Positions 48,018 through 54,980 of a stretch of 64,000 bases of DNA are shown piece after piece. Below the pieces are notes generated by a model, which ran no database searches, was not told where the DNA came from, and saw nothing but the letters and a program-made list of their open reading frames with translations. A program made the position numbers and the translations under genes. Positions within the stretch are counted from its first letter, which is position 1. Each line of letters begins with the position of its first letter. The stretch comes from Streptomyces sp. ISL-43 (GTDB lineage: Bacteria > Actinomycetota > Actinomycetes > Streptomycetales > Streptomycetaceae): contig NZ_JAGGOT010000022.1 of NCBI RefSeq assembly GCF_018614195.1, positions 62,001-126,000 on the forward strand. Direction: 5' to 3'.

Positions 48018-49253
48018 GTGAACGCGGATGCAGCGGGCGATCCCGACGAGCGGGTCTTCGCAGCTTGGCTTGCGGAGACGATCGGCGGATACGTGGGGCG
48101 GGAGGTGCCCGAGGACGAACCGATGTCCGAGTGGGGCCTCGACTCGATCGGCCTCCTCGGCCTGTACGGCGACATCGAGGCGCGGTTCGGCCCGCTGCTG
48201 GACCCCGCCGACATCTGGGCGTACCCGACGATCCGAGATCTGGCGCGCTTCCTGGCCATGCAGGAGGGAATGAGCCGGCGCTCCGGGGAGGTGCGCGCCG
48301 CGTTCGTCTTCACCGGGCAGGGCTCGCAGCATCCGCGGATGACCGCCAAGCTGTACGAGCACCTCTCGGGATACCGCCACCACCTCGCGGCCGCCGATGC
48401 CGCGATCGCCCCGTACCTCGGCATGTCCGTGACCGAGCTGATCCTCTCCGGGGATCCGCGGGTGCACCAGACCGCGCTGACCCAGCCGGCGCTGTTCGCC
48501 ATCGAGTACGCGCTGGCGATGACCCTCCTGGAGGAACTGGAGGTGCGTCCGGTCGCCGTCCTCGGGCACGGCATCGGGGAGGTCGCGGCCGCCGTGGTCG
48601 CCGGGGCGCTGACCCTGGAGGACGCCTCGCGGCTGATCTGCTTCCGGGGCATGTACATGCAGTACCTGCCCACGGGCGGCGGGATGATGGCGACCTGCGC
48701 GGACCTGTTCGAGGCGGCGGAGGCGACGGCCGACGAGCCGGGCGTGACGATCGGGGCGTTCAACGCGGCCCGCGCCACCGTGCTCTCGGGCGAGATCGAG
48801 GGGCTGGAGCGGGTCCGGGAGCGCCTGGCGTCGATCGGCATCTCCAGCGCCTTCCTTCAGGTGACGCACGCCTTCCACTCCCCGCTGATGGAGCCGGTCA
48901 CCCCGCGCTTCGAGGAGGCGGCCCGCCATCTGGCCGGTGCGAAGCCCAAGGTGCCGTTCTACTCGACGGTGTACGGGCGGCGGATCGAGGAGCCGCTGGA
49001 CGCCGCGTACTGGACGGCGCAGATCACCTCACCGGTGCGCTTCGCCGACGCCGCACGGCAGCTGCTCGCGCAGCAGGCCCCGAGCCATGTGGTGGAGATC
49101 GGCCCGAAGGCGGTGCTGATGCCCTTCGTCCGGCGGATGGCCGGCTCGCGGGGACCCGTCTGCCTGGCGGTGTGTCGCGGTCCCGAGACCAATGCGGTGG
49201 ACCTGGCCGGGGTGCTCTCCGCGCTCAACGCGGGACCGCTGGCGCTGGGGTGA
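48018..49253 (+). CDS. ACP-acyltransferase didomain protein without the Ser nucleophile
   Basis: A 411-residue fusion. Residues 10-85 are a carrier protein with Ser in EWGLDSIGLLGLYGDIE. From residue 95 a malonyl/acyltransferase fold follows: VFTGQGSQHPRM, LTQPALFAIEYALAM, the elbow LGHGIGEVAAAVVAGAL, GAFNAARATVLSGE, VTHAFHSPLMEP with the catalytic His and VVEIGPKAVL. In the elbow the motif GHSxGE reads GHGIGE, so the nucleophile is Gly185 (codon GGC at 48570-48572). The rest is well conserved, which argues against decay. It may act as a scaffold or non-catalytic carrier partner of the ligase. GTG start, 40 bp after the FAAL stop. Confidence 0.9.
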   Translation: MNADAAGDPDERVFAAWLAETIGGYVGREVPEDEPMSEWGLDSIGLLGLYGDIEARFGPLLDPADIWAYPTIRDLARFLAMQEGMSRRSGEVRAAFVFTGQGSQHPRMTAKLYEHLSGYRHHLAAADAAIAPYLGMSVTELILSGDPRVHQTALTQPALFAIEYALAMTLLEELEVRPVAVLGHGIGEVAAAVVAGALTLEDASRLICFRGMYMQYLPTGGGMMATCADLFEAAEATADEPGVTIGAFNAARATVLSGEIEGLERVRERLASIGISSAFLQVTHAFHSPLMEPVTPRFEEAARHLAGAKPKVPFYSTVYGRRIEEPLDAAYWTAQITSPVRFADAARQLLAQQAPSHVVEIGPKAVLMPFVRRMAGSRGPVCLAVCRGPETNAVDLAGVLSALNAGPLALG

Positions 49254-49267
49254 GCGCCCCAGGCACG

Positions 49268-49876
49268 CTACGGGATCCAGCCGGCCTCCTCGGCGATCCG
49301 GATGGCATCGATGCGGTTGCGGGCGTTGAGCTTGTCCACGATGGCCGTCAGGTAGTTGCGTACCGTGCCCTCGGTCAGGAACAGCTGCTCGGCGATCTCG
49401 CCGGCGTCGGCGCCGCGAGCCGCCAGCCGGAGCACCTGCGTCTCGCGGGGCGAGATCGGATTGTCCAGGGCCTCCCAGGCGCTCAAGGCGAGATCGGGGT
49501 CGATGACCCGCTGTCCGTTGGCCACGGCCCGCACGGCCTGGGCGAGCCGGGCCGGCGGGGAGTCCTTGAGCAGGAATCCCGAGACGCGGGCGGCCATCGC
49601 GCGGCGCAGGGTGCCGGGCCTGCCGAGGCTTGTGAGGATCAGCGTGCGGCAGGCCGGGAGGCGTTCGCGCAGTTCCGCGGCGGCGGTCAGCCCGTCCGTC
49701 CCCGGCAGGTCTATGTCGATGATCGCCACGTCGGGGTTGGTCTCGAGCGCCGAGGGCACGATGAGGTCGCCCCGGTCGACGGAGGCGACCACCTGGAAAT
49801 CGGGCTCCAGCTCGAGCAGGGCGATGAGTGCGCCGCGGACCATGTGCACGTCCTCGGCGAGAAGCAGCGACAGCAT
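49268..49876 (-). CDS. NarL/LuxR-type response regulator
   Basis: A 202-residue two-domain response regulator. Receiver: LLLAEDVHMVRGAL with the acidic pair, phospho-acceptor Asp54 in AIIDIDLPG, the Thr/Ser switch in LILTSLG, and Lys in FLLKDSPP. Output: LuxR-type helix-turn-helix (ISPRETQVLRLAARGADAGEIAEQLFLTEGTVRNYLTAIVDKL). The ribosome site AAAGGAGG precedes the ATG. It is cognate with the histidine kinase gene 30 bp upstream. The operon begins at the Cys-rich peptide and YcaO genes. Confidence 0.95.
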   Translation of the reverse strand: MLSLLLAEDVHMVRGALIALLELEPDFQVVASVDRGDLIVPSALETNPDVAIIDIDLPGTDGLTAAAELRERLPACRTLILTSLGRPGTLRRAMAARVSGFLLKDSPPARLAQAVRAVANGQRVIDPDLALSAWEALDNPISPRETQVLRLAARGADAGEIAEQLFLTEGTVRNYLTAIVDKLNARNRIDAIRIAEEAGWIP

Positions 49877-49906
49877 TGGTTGTTCCTCCTTTCCCCACTT
49901 GCCGGT

Positions 49907-51208
49907 TCAGACGGCTCGTCTTCCCAGTACCCGGATGGCCGCGGCGCTCCCGCCCCCGCCGTTCGGGCACTCCTGCGACTCGGCGGCGTCCGCGGGATCG
50001 GGCGCGACCGGTCTGAGCGGCGCCCGCGCCGTCAGGCGGAACCGCCCCTGCGACTCGACGCCGGCGGTCAGCGATCCGCCGATCGCCATGAGCCGGGTGT
50101 CGAGGTTACCCAGGCCGCTGCCGCGGTCGCCGGAGTCCGAGTGGCCGATGGCGTCCACGCCGTCGTTCTCCATCACCAGCTCCACCGTCTCCCCCTCGAC
50201 CGTCGCCTTGATGGTGCAGGACTGCACCTTGCTGTGCCTGAGGATGTTGGTGACGCCCTCGCGCAGAGCGGTCGCCAGCACGGTGTCCACCAGCGGGTGC
50301 AGCCGCCCGCAGTCGATGTCGACGTCCGCCCGGACGTCGGCCGCGGCCATGACGTTGACCACCGACACCGCCTCGGCCGCCAGCGACATGTCGCGGTATC
50401 CGCTGGCCACCAGCCGTACGTCGGCGAGGGCTTGGCGCGATACCCCGAGAACGGAGGCTATTTCGTCGCGTGCCCGTTCGGGGTTGCTGACGATGATCCG
50501 CTGTATCAGCTCGCACTTCAGGGAAATGGCCGAAAGGCTGTAGCCGAGAAGGTCGTGGAGGTCCCGGGCGAATCTCAGCCGTTCCTGGGTGACGGCCATT
50601 CTGGCCATCTCGGCGCGGGCCTCGTGGACTTCGTGGACCAGATCGGTCAGCCGGGTGAGGCCGTAGACCACCAGTCCGGTCAGACCGGTGGAAATGGCCA
50701 GGTAGGCGAGGTCCAGCACGGTTCCGCCGCCGTGGTGTACCCCCCACCCCAGCACCAGGGCCGAGATCAGCGCGAAGCTGGGCCAGGCGATGCGGGGCGG
50801 CGCGAGCAGCAGGACCGAAGCGCTCAGCGGTCCCGCCACGCTGCCCCAGGCCGTGTCCAGCCAAACCAGCGGGAAGAAGGTGAGGACGAACTGCACGGCC
50901 AGGGCGGCGCATTTGCGGCCGGTCGACCAGCGGCGGGCCCGGGCCGAGGTGAGGACGAGCTGCACCGCGTACAGGACCAGGACGGCCCCTCCGCAAACGA
51001 GGAGATCACGTGTCCGGCCGCGCAGCGCGTATTCGACATTGAGCAGGGTGACGATTCCGTACCCGGACAGGACGGTGACCACGATGCCCTGTGCGAGACG
51101 TGGTGCCAGGACGTCGGAAAGCCGCCCGCGCTTGTCCGGACTTAAACTTTCCACTTGTTCCGACCGCTGAGCTAGGTCGTTGTCCGCAGTCCGGAAACGG
51201 CCCGTCAT
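49907..51208 (-). CDS. NarL-type sensor histidine kinase
   Basis: 433 residues from ATG 51208 (GAGGAG site 9 bp upstream). The N-terminal 45 residues are cytoplasmic, followed by about six hydrophobic segments (to about residue 200), a short coiled helix, the HisKA_3 dimerisation/phosphoacceptor helix ERLRFARDLHDLLGYSLSAI and a HATPase_c domain with SGLGNLDTRLMAIGG. It lacks a large sensor domain, so it probably senses through the membrane. It lies 93 bp downstream of the YcaO gene on the same strand, with its own likely promoter in that gap. Confidence 0.94.
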   Translation of the reverse strand: MTGRFRTADNDLAQRSEQVESLSPDKRGRLSDVLAPRLAQGIVVTVLSGYGIVTLLNVEYALRGRTRDLLVCGGAVLVLYAVQLVLTSARARRWSTGRKCAALAVQFVLTFFPLVWLDTAWGSVAGPLSASVLLLAPPRIAWPSFALISALVLGWGVHHGGGTVLDLAYLAISTGLTGLVVYGLTRLTDLVHEVHEARAEMARMAVTQERLRFARDLHDLLGYSLSAISLKCELIQRIIVSNPERARDEIASVLGVSRQALADVRLVASGYRDMSLAAEAVSVVNVMAAADVRADVDIDCGRLHPLVDTVLATALREGVTNILRHSKVQSCTIKATVEGETVELVMENDGVDAIGHSDSGDRGSGLGNLDTRLMAIGGSLTAGVESQGRFRLTARAPLRPVAPDPADAAESQECPNGGGGSAAAIRVLGRRAV

Positions 51209-51251
51209 ATGCTCACTCCTCAGTACGGAAATCGGGAGGGTCTGAGATCGC

Positions 51252-51257
51252 ACTATA
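51252..51257 (-). promoter_or_regulatory. -10 element of the histidine kinase gene
   Basis: TATAGT on the minus strand within an unusually AT-rich spot (GGCATATAGTGC), about 44 bp before the kinase ATG. No clear -35 is present. It would allow the kinase and regulator to be made apart from the peptide and YcaO genes. Confidence 0.45.
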
Positions 51258-51301
51258 TGCCGAGCGCGCCAGGCAGAGGGCGGGTAACGGACAGTCCTGA
51301 T

Positions 51302-53545
51302 CTACAACGGCAGCGGAACCGAGTTGAGTTCGCGAAATGCGAGAGCGACATCCCGCTGACCGAGACTCGGCGGTACGTCGAAGAGGCGCCCCGGGGCGAA
51401 CCTGGCGTAAAAGGGACGTAGTCCGGGTACCAGCGTCTTGACCACCGGGATCCCCACGTCCGGGCGCGTCTGGTCGAGGACCAGAAGCTCCATGCCGTGC
51501 GACTCCAACAGCGTTCGCAGGTAGTGGACGTCGTCGAGGAGGTCCGCGCGGCGCCCGGCGTACGGCCAGGATCCGGGCGTCCGCGGGGACTGCGCCGGAT
51601 CGGGCAGCAGCTGCGGCTGACCGGGCAGGGCCGACCCGGACCCTCCGCGTCCCGGCAGCATCTGCACCATCTCGGTGAGGGCCCTGCGCAGGGCCAGGCG
51701 CGGGTCGAAGTGCGCTCCGAATCCGTAGACGAACTCCTCGGCCGACCCCTCGCGGTGCCGGGAGACGACCGCCACGACCGGGATGCCGAGGTCGGAGGTG
51801 AGGTCCAGGGCCCAGACGCTGTGGCCGGCCCGCTCCAGCGCGGATCTCGTGGACGCCAGCCAGGGCTCGTCGAAGGAGTCGAGGTCCAGGCCTGGCAGGC
51901 GCAGCCGGTTGTACCACCACAGCGCCACGGCGTCCCGCTCCACGAGTTCGAGGACGCCCTGGACCACGGCGTCCTCCAGGCTGCCGCCCGCGGCGTTGCC
52001 GTTGGAGTCGGACCACAGGCCGTCCCGGGTGCCGCCGCCCGCGCCGGTGTCGAAGTACAGGGTGGAGGTGGGCAGCAGCCTGTGGACTCCCGCGGTGAGC
52101 GACCACACCGGCGTCCAGTCGGTCTGGGCCGCGGGGTCGAAGGGCGCGCTGACCCGGTGGAAGGGCGACTGCCGGGCGTTCCAGCGCTCCCGGTCGGCGT
52201 ACTGCCGCTCGTCGAACAGCTGGTAGGCGTTGGGGTGGAGGGCCTCGGCGCCCAGCCCCGTCAGCGAATCGCGGATGACCAGCTCGTCGCCCTGGCGGGC
52301 GGCGCTGTAACGTTCCGCCGCCTCGCACAGCGCGCTCGCCCGCGCCTCGGTGGCGGTCGCCCCCTTGCCTCCGCTGCGGGAGCGCAGGACCTGGTGGACG
52401 CCGGCCAGCGAGTGCCCGCGCAGCGCGAGGTTGTGGCCGGAGTCGTAGGCGTGCAGTCCCTCGGGCAGCCCCGGCACCTGGCGGACGTTCGTCACGATGC
52501 CGGTGACCGGGCTGATCAGTTGGCGGTTCTCGATGAGGATCCCCTCGGCTGAGATCGCCCGGTCGTTGCTGCCGGAGCCCTCCGCCTTCGGTCTGGACAC
52601 CAGGGCGATCGGCTGCCGCGTCCGCTCGGCGACCAGCGAGGGGTCCCCGCAGTCGGGGCACTGGGGACGGCGCAGCACGGTGTGGTGGGTGGTGCTCAGG
52701 TTGAGGCTGTCCAGGACGCAGACCGCCCGCTGCTCCGGGTAGCGCAGTCCCGCGAGCCACTTCGACATTTCCAGCACGGCGCTGTGGAGCCCCAGGGACC
52801 GTACGGCAGAGAGGCTCGGAGCGGGCCGCGGAGCGGGTCCGTCCAGGCCCAGGGCACGCTGTACGGGCAGTTCGCTGAAGCGGTGCTCGGAGAGCCGGTG
52901 GGCCAGGCAGGACCAGCAGGGCCCGTCGGTGCCCGGGGCGAAGAACGGCCCGGTCCAGGGATCCGCGCCGAAGGGTCTGGCCAGCAGCCAGGACCTGCCC
53001 TGGCCGCGCAGTCGCGCGGCCACGGACCGCAGCCCGGGGTCCAGGTAGTCCGAGCAGACCACCAGGGCCAGCGGGACGTCGGAGTTCTCGTCCACCGCGT
53101 TGAGCCCGGAGGAGTTGCAGGCCGCGCGGGCCGCGGCGGCGTCCACCCCGCCGACCGCGATGACCGCGACCGGCGCCCTGCGGACCTCGGCGGTCGCCTC
53201 GTACCCGTCGAGGCCGGCCCGGTCCCAGTAGGCCTGGGCCAGGGCGGTGTCCTCGCCCGTCAGGTCGGCGGAGTGGCGGTATCCCACCAGATTGGCCTGC
53301 GCGAGGCTCCTCAGCGCCCGCCCCACCTCGGCGACCGGCATGGTCCGCGAGGCGTCCCGCAGTAACTCGGCCAGGGTGCGGCTGCCGTCGAGCAGAGGGA
53401 CGAGGCTCTCTATCCCGCCGCCGCGCAGGACGGTCACACCCTGGTCGGACAGGACGAACGCGGCCTCGCCCGGGACCGCCTCGGCTCTGACGTGGCGCTT
53501 GAAGGCGACGAAGGGCTCCGCCGGGGGCTGCTGTATCGAGTTCAC
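51302..53545 (-). CDS. fused TOMM cyclodehydratase: E1-like partner plus YcaO
   Basis: 747 residues from GTG 53545, which overlaps the Cys-rich peptide stop. The N-terminal half looks like the ocin-ThiF/E1-like partner of TOMM cyclodehydratases: a winged-helix-like start (DGSRTLAELLRDASRTMPVAEV), then the zinc tetrathiolate PCWSC near residue 208 and CPDCG near 300. The C-terminal half is a YcaO domain with ATP/Mg motifs GGKGATATEARASALCEAAERYSA near 390, NGNAAGGSLEDAVVQGVLELVERDA and LLDDVHYLRTLL. The C terminus is VPLPL, one Pro short of the usual PxPxP tail. Expected chemistry: ATP-dependent conversion of Cys, Ser or Thr to azolines in the peptide encoded just upstream. Confidence 0.9.
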   Translation of the reverse strand: MNSIQQPPAEPFVAFKRHVRAEAVPGEAAFVLSDQGVTVLRGGGIESLVPLLDGSRTLAELLRDASRTMPVAEVGRALRSLAQANLVGYRHSADLTGEDTALAQAYWDRAGLDGYEATAEVRRAPVAVIAVGGVDAAAARAACNSSGLNAVDENSDVPLALVVCSDYLDPGLRSVAARLRGQGRSWLLARPFGADPWTGPFFAPGTDGPCWSCLAHRLSEHRFSELPVQRALGLDGPAPRPAPSLSAVRSLGLHSAVLEMSKWLAGLRYPEQRAVCVLDSLNLSTTHHTVLRRPQCPDCGDPSLVAERTRQPIALVSRPKAEGSGSNDRAISAEGILIENRQLISPVTGIVTNVRQVPGLPEGLHAYDSGHNLALRGHSLAGVHQVLRSRSGGKGATATEARASALCEAAERYSAARQGDELVIRDSLTGLGAEALHPNAYQLFDERQYADRERWNARQSPFHRVSAPFDPAAQTDWTPVWSLTAGVHRLLPTSTLYFDTGAGGGTRDGLWSDSNGNAAGGSLEDAVVQGVLELVERDAVALWWYNRLRLPGLDLDSFDEPWLASTRSALERAGHSVWALDLTSDLGIPVVAVVSRHREGSAEEFVYGFGAHFDPRLALRRALTEMVQMLPGRGGSGSALPGQPQLLPDPAQSPRTPGSWPYAGRRADLLDDVHYLRTLLESHGMELLVLDQTRPDVGIPVVKTLVPGLRPFYARFAPGRLFDVPPSLGQRDVALAFRELNSVPLPL

Positions 53546-53805
53546 GCTGCCACCTGCGCGTCGACCAGGGCGCCGATGGTGCACGTGTCGCAGCGCGTGC
53601 AGAGGCTCATCGCGCCGTCGACGGCGGCGCTCAGGTCATCGATGGAGACGGTCGCGCCGGCCGCCCAGTCCACTGCGTGGGCTTCGAGTCCGAATTCCAG
53701 CAGGACCCCGGACGGGTCCCTGTCGAAACGCTGTCCGAGCTTGGGCTCGAGTCCGGTCCTGGCGGCGAGTTCCGCGAAACGGAAAAGGTCCTGGGCCACG
53801 TTCAT
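53542..53805 (-). CDS. Cys-rich small peptide, candidate TOMM precursor
   Basis: An 87-residue protein from ATG 53805 (AGGGGGAAG site). Residues 1-65 read as a leader: VAQDLFRFAELAARTGL, DRDPSGVLLEFGLEA (Nif11-like or LigA-like flavour) and the acidic SIDDLSAAVDGAM. Residues 67-87 form a compact core with Cys69, Cys72 and Cys75 and interspersed Thr/Ser (SLCTRCDTCT), then IGALVDAQVAA. All three Cys of the protein lie in this short stretch, spaced CxxCxxC. It overlaps the YcaO gene by GTGA, the arrangement expected for a substrate of that enzyme. A metal-binding accessory protein (CxxCxxC) is the main alternative. Confidence 0.7.
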   Translation of the reverse strand: MNVAQDLFRFAELAARTGLEPKLGQRFDRDPSGVLLEFGLEAHAVDWAAGATVSIDDLSAAVDGAMSLCTRCDTCTIGALVDAQVAA

Positions 53806-54044
53806 GACTTCCCCCTGTGACGAACGAGATGCGCTGGCGTCTGTCTGGGTCGAGAGTCTGGGGCGGGACCTCATGGAACCGGCAGTGCACGGGTCACCGG
53901 CCACCTATGACATTTTCATGATTCGCCTCATGCGTGCCTCACTGGGCCGGAGCGGTCCCCGGCTGCGAGTCTGCTGTACCTGACTCCAAAGGGTCGTCGC
54001 AGGGTTTGGCCGGCGGCCGTGGCCCGACAAGGGGGAGCACGCAC
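53806..54044. promoter_or_regulatory. divergent control region, peptide operon / second SARP
   Basis: A 239-bp region with no gene. It contains an AT-richer stretch CTATGACATTTTCATGATTCG at 53905-53925 that could hold promoters in both directions, and one TCGAGAG heptamer at 53850. No tandem 11-bp array like those at other operons is evident, so I do not assign a SARP site. Confidence 0.35.
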
Positions 54045-54872
54045 ATGGAGATCAAAGTACTCGGGTCGCTCGCCGTTCACGAGCGCGGCGTCTCGGTGGT
54101 TCCGAGCGCCGCGAAGCCCAGGCAGCTGCTCGCGCTGCTCGCCCTCCACGCCGAGCGGGTCGTCACCGTACCCACGCTGATGGAGGAGATCTGGGGCGAG
54201 GACATCCCCCGCAGCGCGGCCACCACACTGCAGACGTACATCCTCCAGCTGCGCCGGAAGATCAGCGCCGCACTGGACGGGGATCCGCTGCTCGACGCCA
54301 AGGACGTCCTCGTCACGCAGTTCGGCGGCTACCTGCTCCAGGTGGCGCCGGGCCAGGTGGACGCCCACGAGTTCGAGAGGATCGCCGGCCACGGCCGGGC
54401 CGCCTACGACGTCGGCGACTACCGTGCCGCGTCCGATCTGCTCGGCCGCTCGCTCGCGCTGTGGCAGGGCCCCGCGCTGGTCGACGTACGGGCGGGGTCC
54501 GTGCTCGAACTCGAGGTGCTGCGGCTGAACGAGGAGCGCACCGCCGCCCTCGAGCGGCGCATCGAGGCCGACATCCGGCTCGGCCGCCATGCCGAGGTGA
54601 TCCCGGAACTTCGGGTGCTGGCGGCCCGCCATCCGCTCCACGAGGGCTTCTGCGGACAGCTGATGCGCGCCCTGCACCGGGCGGGCGGGGGCTGGCGCGC
54701 TCTCGAGGCATACCAGAGGCTGCGGGGGTCTTTGGTGCGCGAACTGGGGCTCGAGCCGTCCGCGCCGCTCCAGCAGCTGCACCAGGCCGTGCTCTCGGGC
54801 GACCTGGACCGGCTCGACCCGGTCGTCGCCGCCATACCCCGGATGCTCCAGCCGGCCGCGGCCATCGACTAG
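54045..54872 (+). CDS. SARP-family pathway activator (second)
   Basis: A 275-residue SARP of the small type: MEIKVLGSLAVHERGVSVVPSAAKPRQLLALLALHAERVVTVPTLMEEIWG, TTLQTYILQLRRKISAALDG, then the activation domain from about residue 95 (VDAHEFERIAGHGRAAYDVGDYRAASDLLGRSLALW). It shares its whole length with the first SARP, so they are paralogues that may bind the same 11-bp repeats with different partners. The start codon follows GGGGGAGC. It precedes the carboxyltransferase gene and may activate it. Confidence 0.95.
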   Translation: MEIKVLGSLAVHERGVSVVPSAAKPRQLLALLALHAERVVTVPTLMEEIWGEDIPRSAATTLQTYILQLRRKISAALDGDPLLDAKDVLVTQFGGYLLQVAPGQVDAHEFERIAGHGRAAYDVGDYRAASDLLGRSLALWQGPALVDVRAGSVLELEVLRLNEERTAALERRIEADIRLGRHAEVIPELRVLAARHPLHEGFCGQLMRALHRAGGGWRALEAYQRLRGSLVRELGLEPSAPLQQLHQAVLSGDLDRLDPVVAAIPRMLQPAAAID

Positions 54873-54899
54873 CGGGGGGCCGGTCGGCCTGCGCGGGCC

Positions 54900-54925
54900 G
54901 CTCGACCGGCGGTGGCCGGTCGAGC
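54900..54925. terminator. 11-bp hairpin after the second SARP gene
   Basis: A perfect inverted repeat, arms GCTCGACCGGC (54900-54910) and GCCGGTCGAGC (54915-54925), with loop GGTG. The right arm contains TCGAGC, which also begins a possible 11-bp repeat register (TCGAGCGAGGC, TCCAGGGGGCG, TGGCCACGGCT, TTTGAGGGGTC), so the element may be both terminator and operator. Confidence 0.6.
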
Positions 54926-54953
54926 GAGGCTCCAGGGGGCGTGGCCACGGCTT

Positions 54954-54974
54954 TTGAGGGGTCGTTCCTAGCTT
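54954..54974 (+). promoter_or_regulatory. promoter of the carboxyltransferase gene
   Basis: TTGAGGG (54954-54960), 8 bp, then TAGCTT (54969-54974), 6 bp, then ATG 54981. The heptamer-to-hexamer spacing fits a SARP promoter, and the hexamer-to-ATG distance predicts a leaderless mRNA, as for the epsilon-subunit gene. No Shine-Dalgarno site is visible. Confidence 0.5.
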
Positions 54975-54980
54975 GGGCCG

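Noticed and set aside
48570..48572. Frameshift or decay explanation for the Gly in the acyltransferase elbow
   Set aside because: The frame is open and conserved on both sides, and a single codon change (GGC) explains it, so the gene looks functional in some role.
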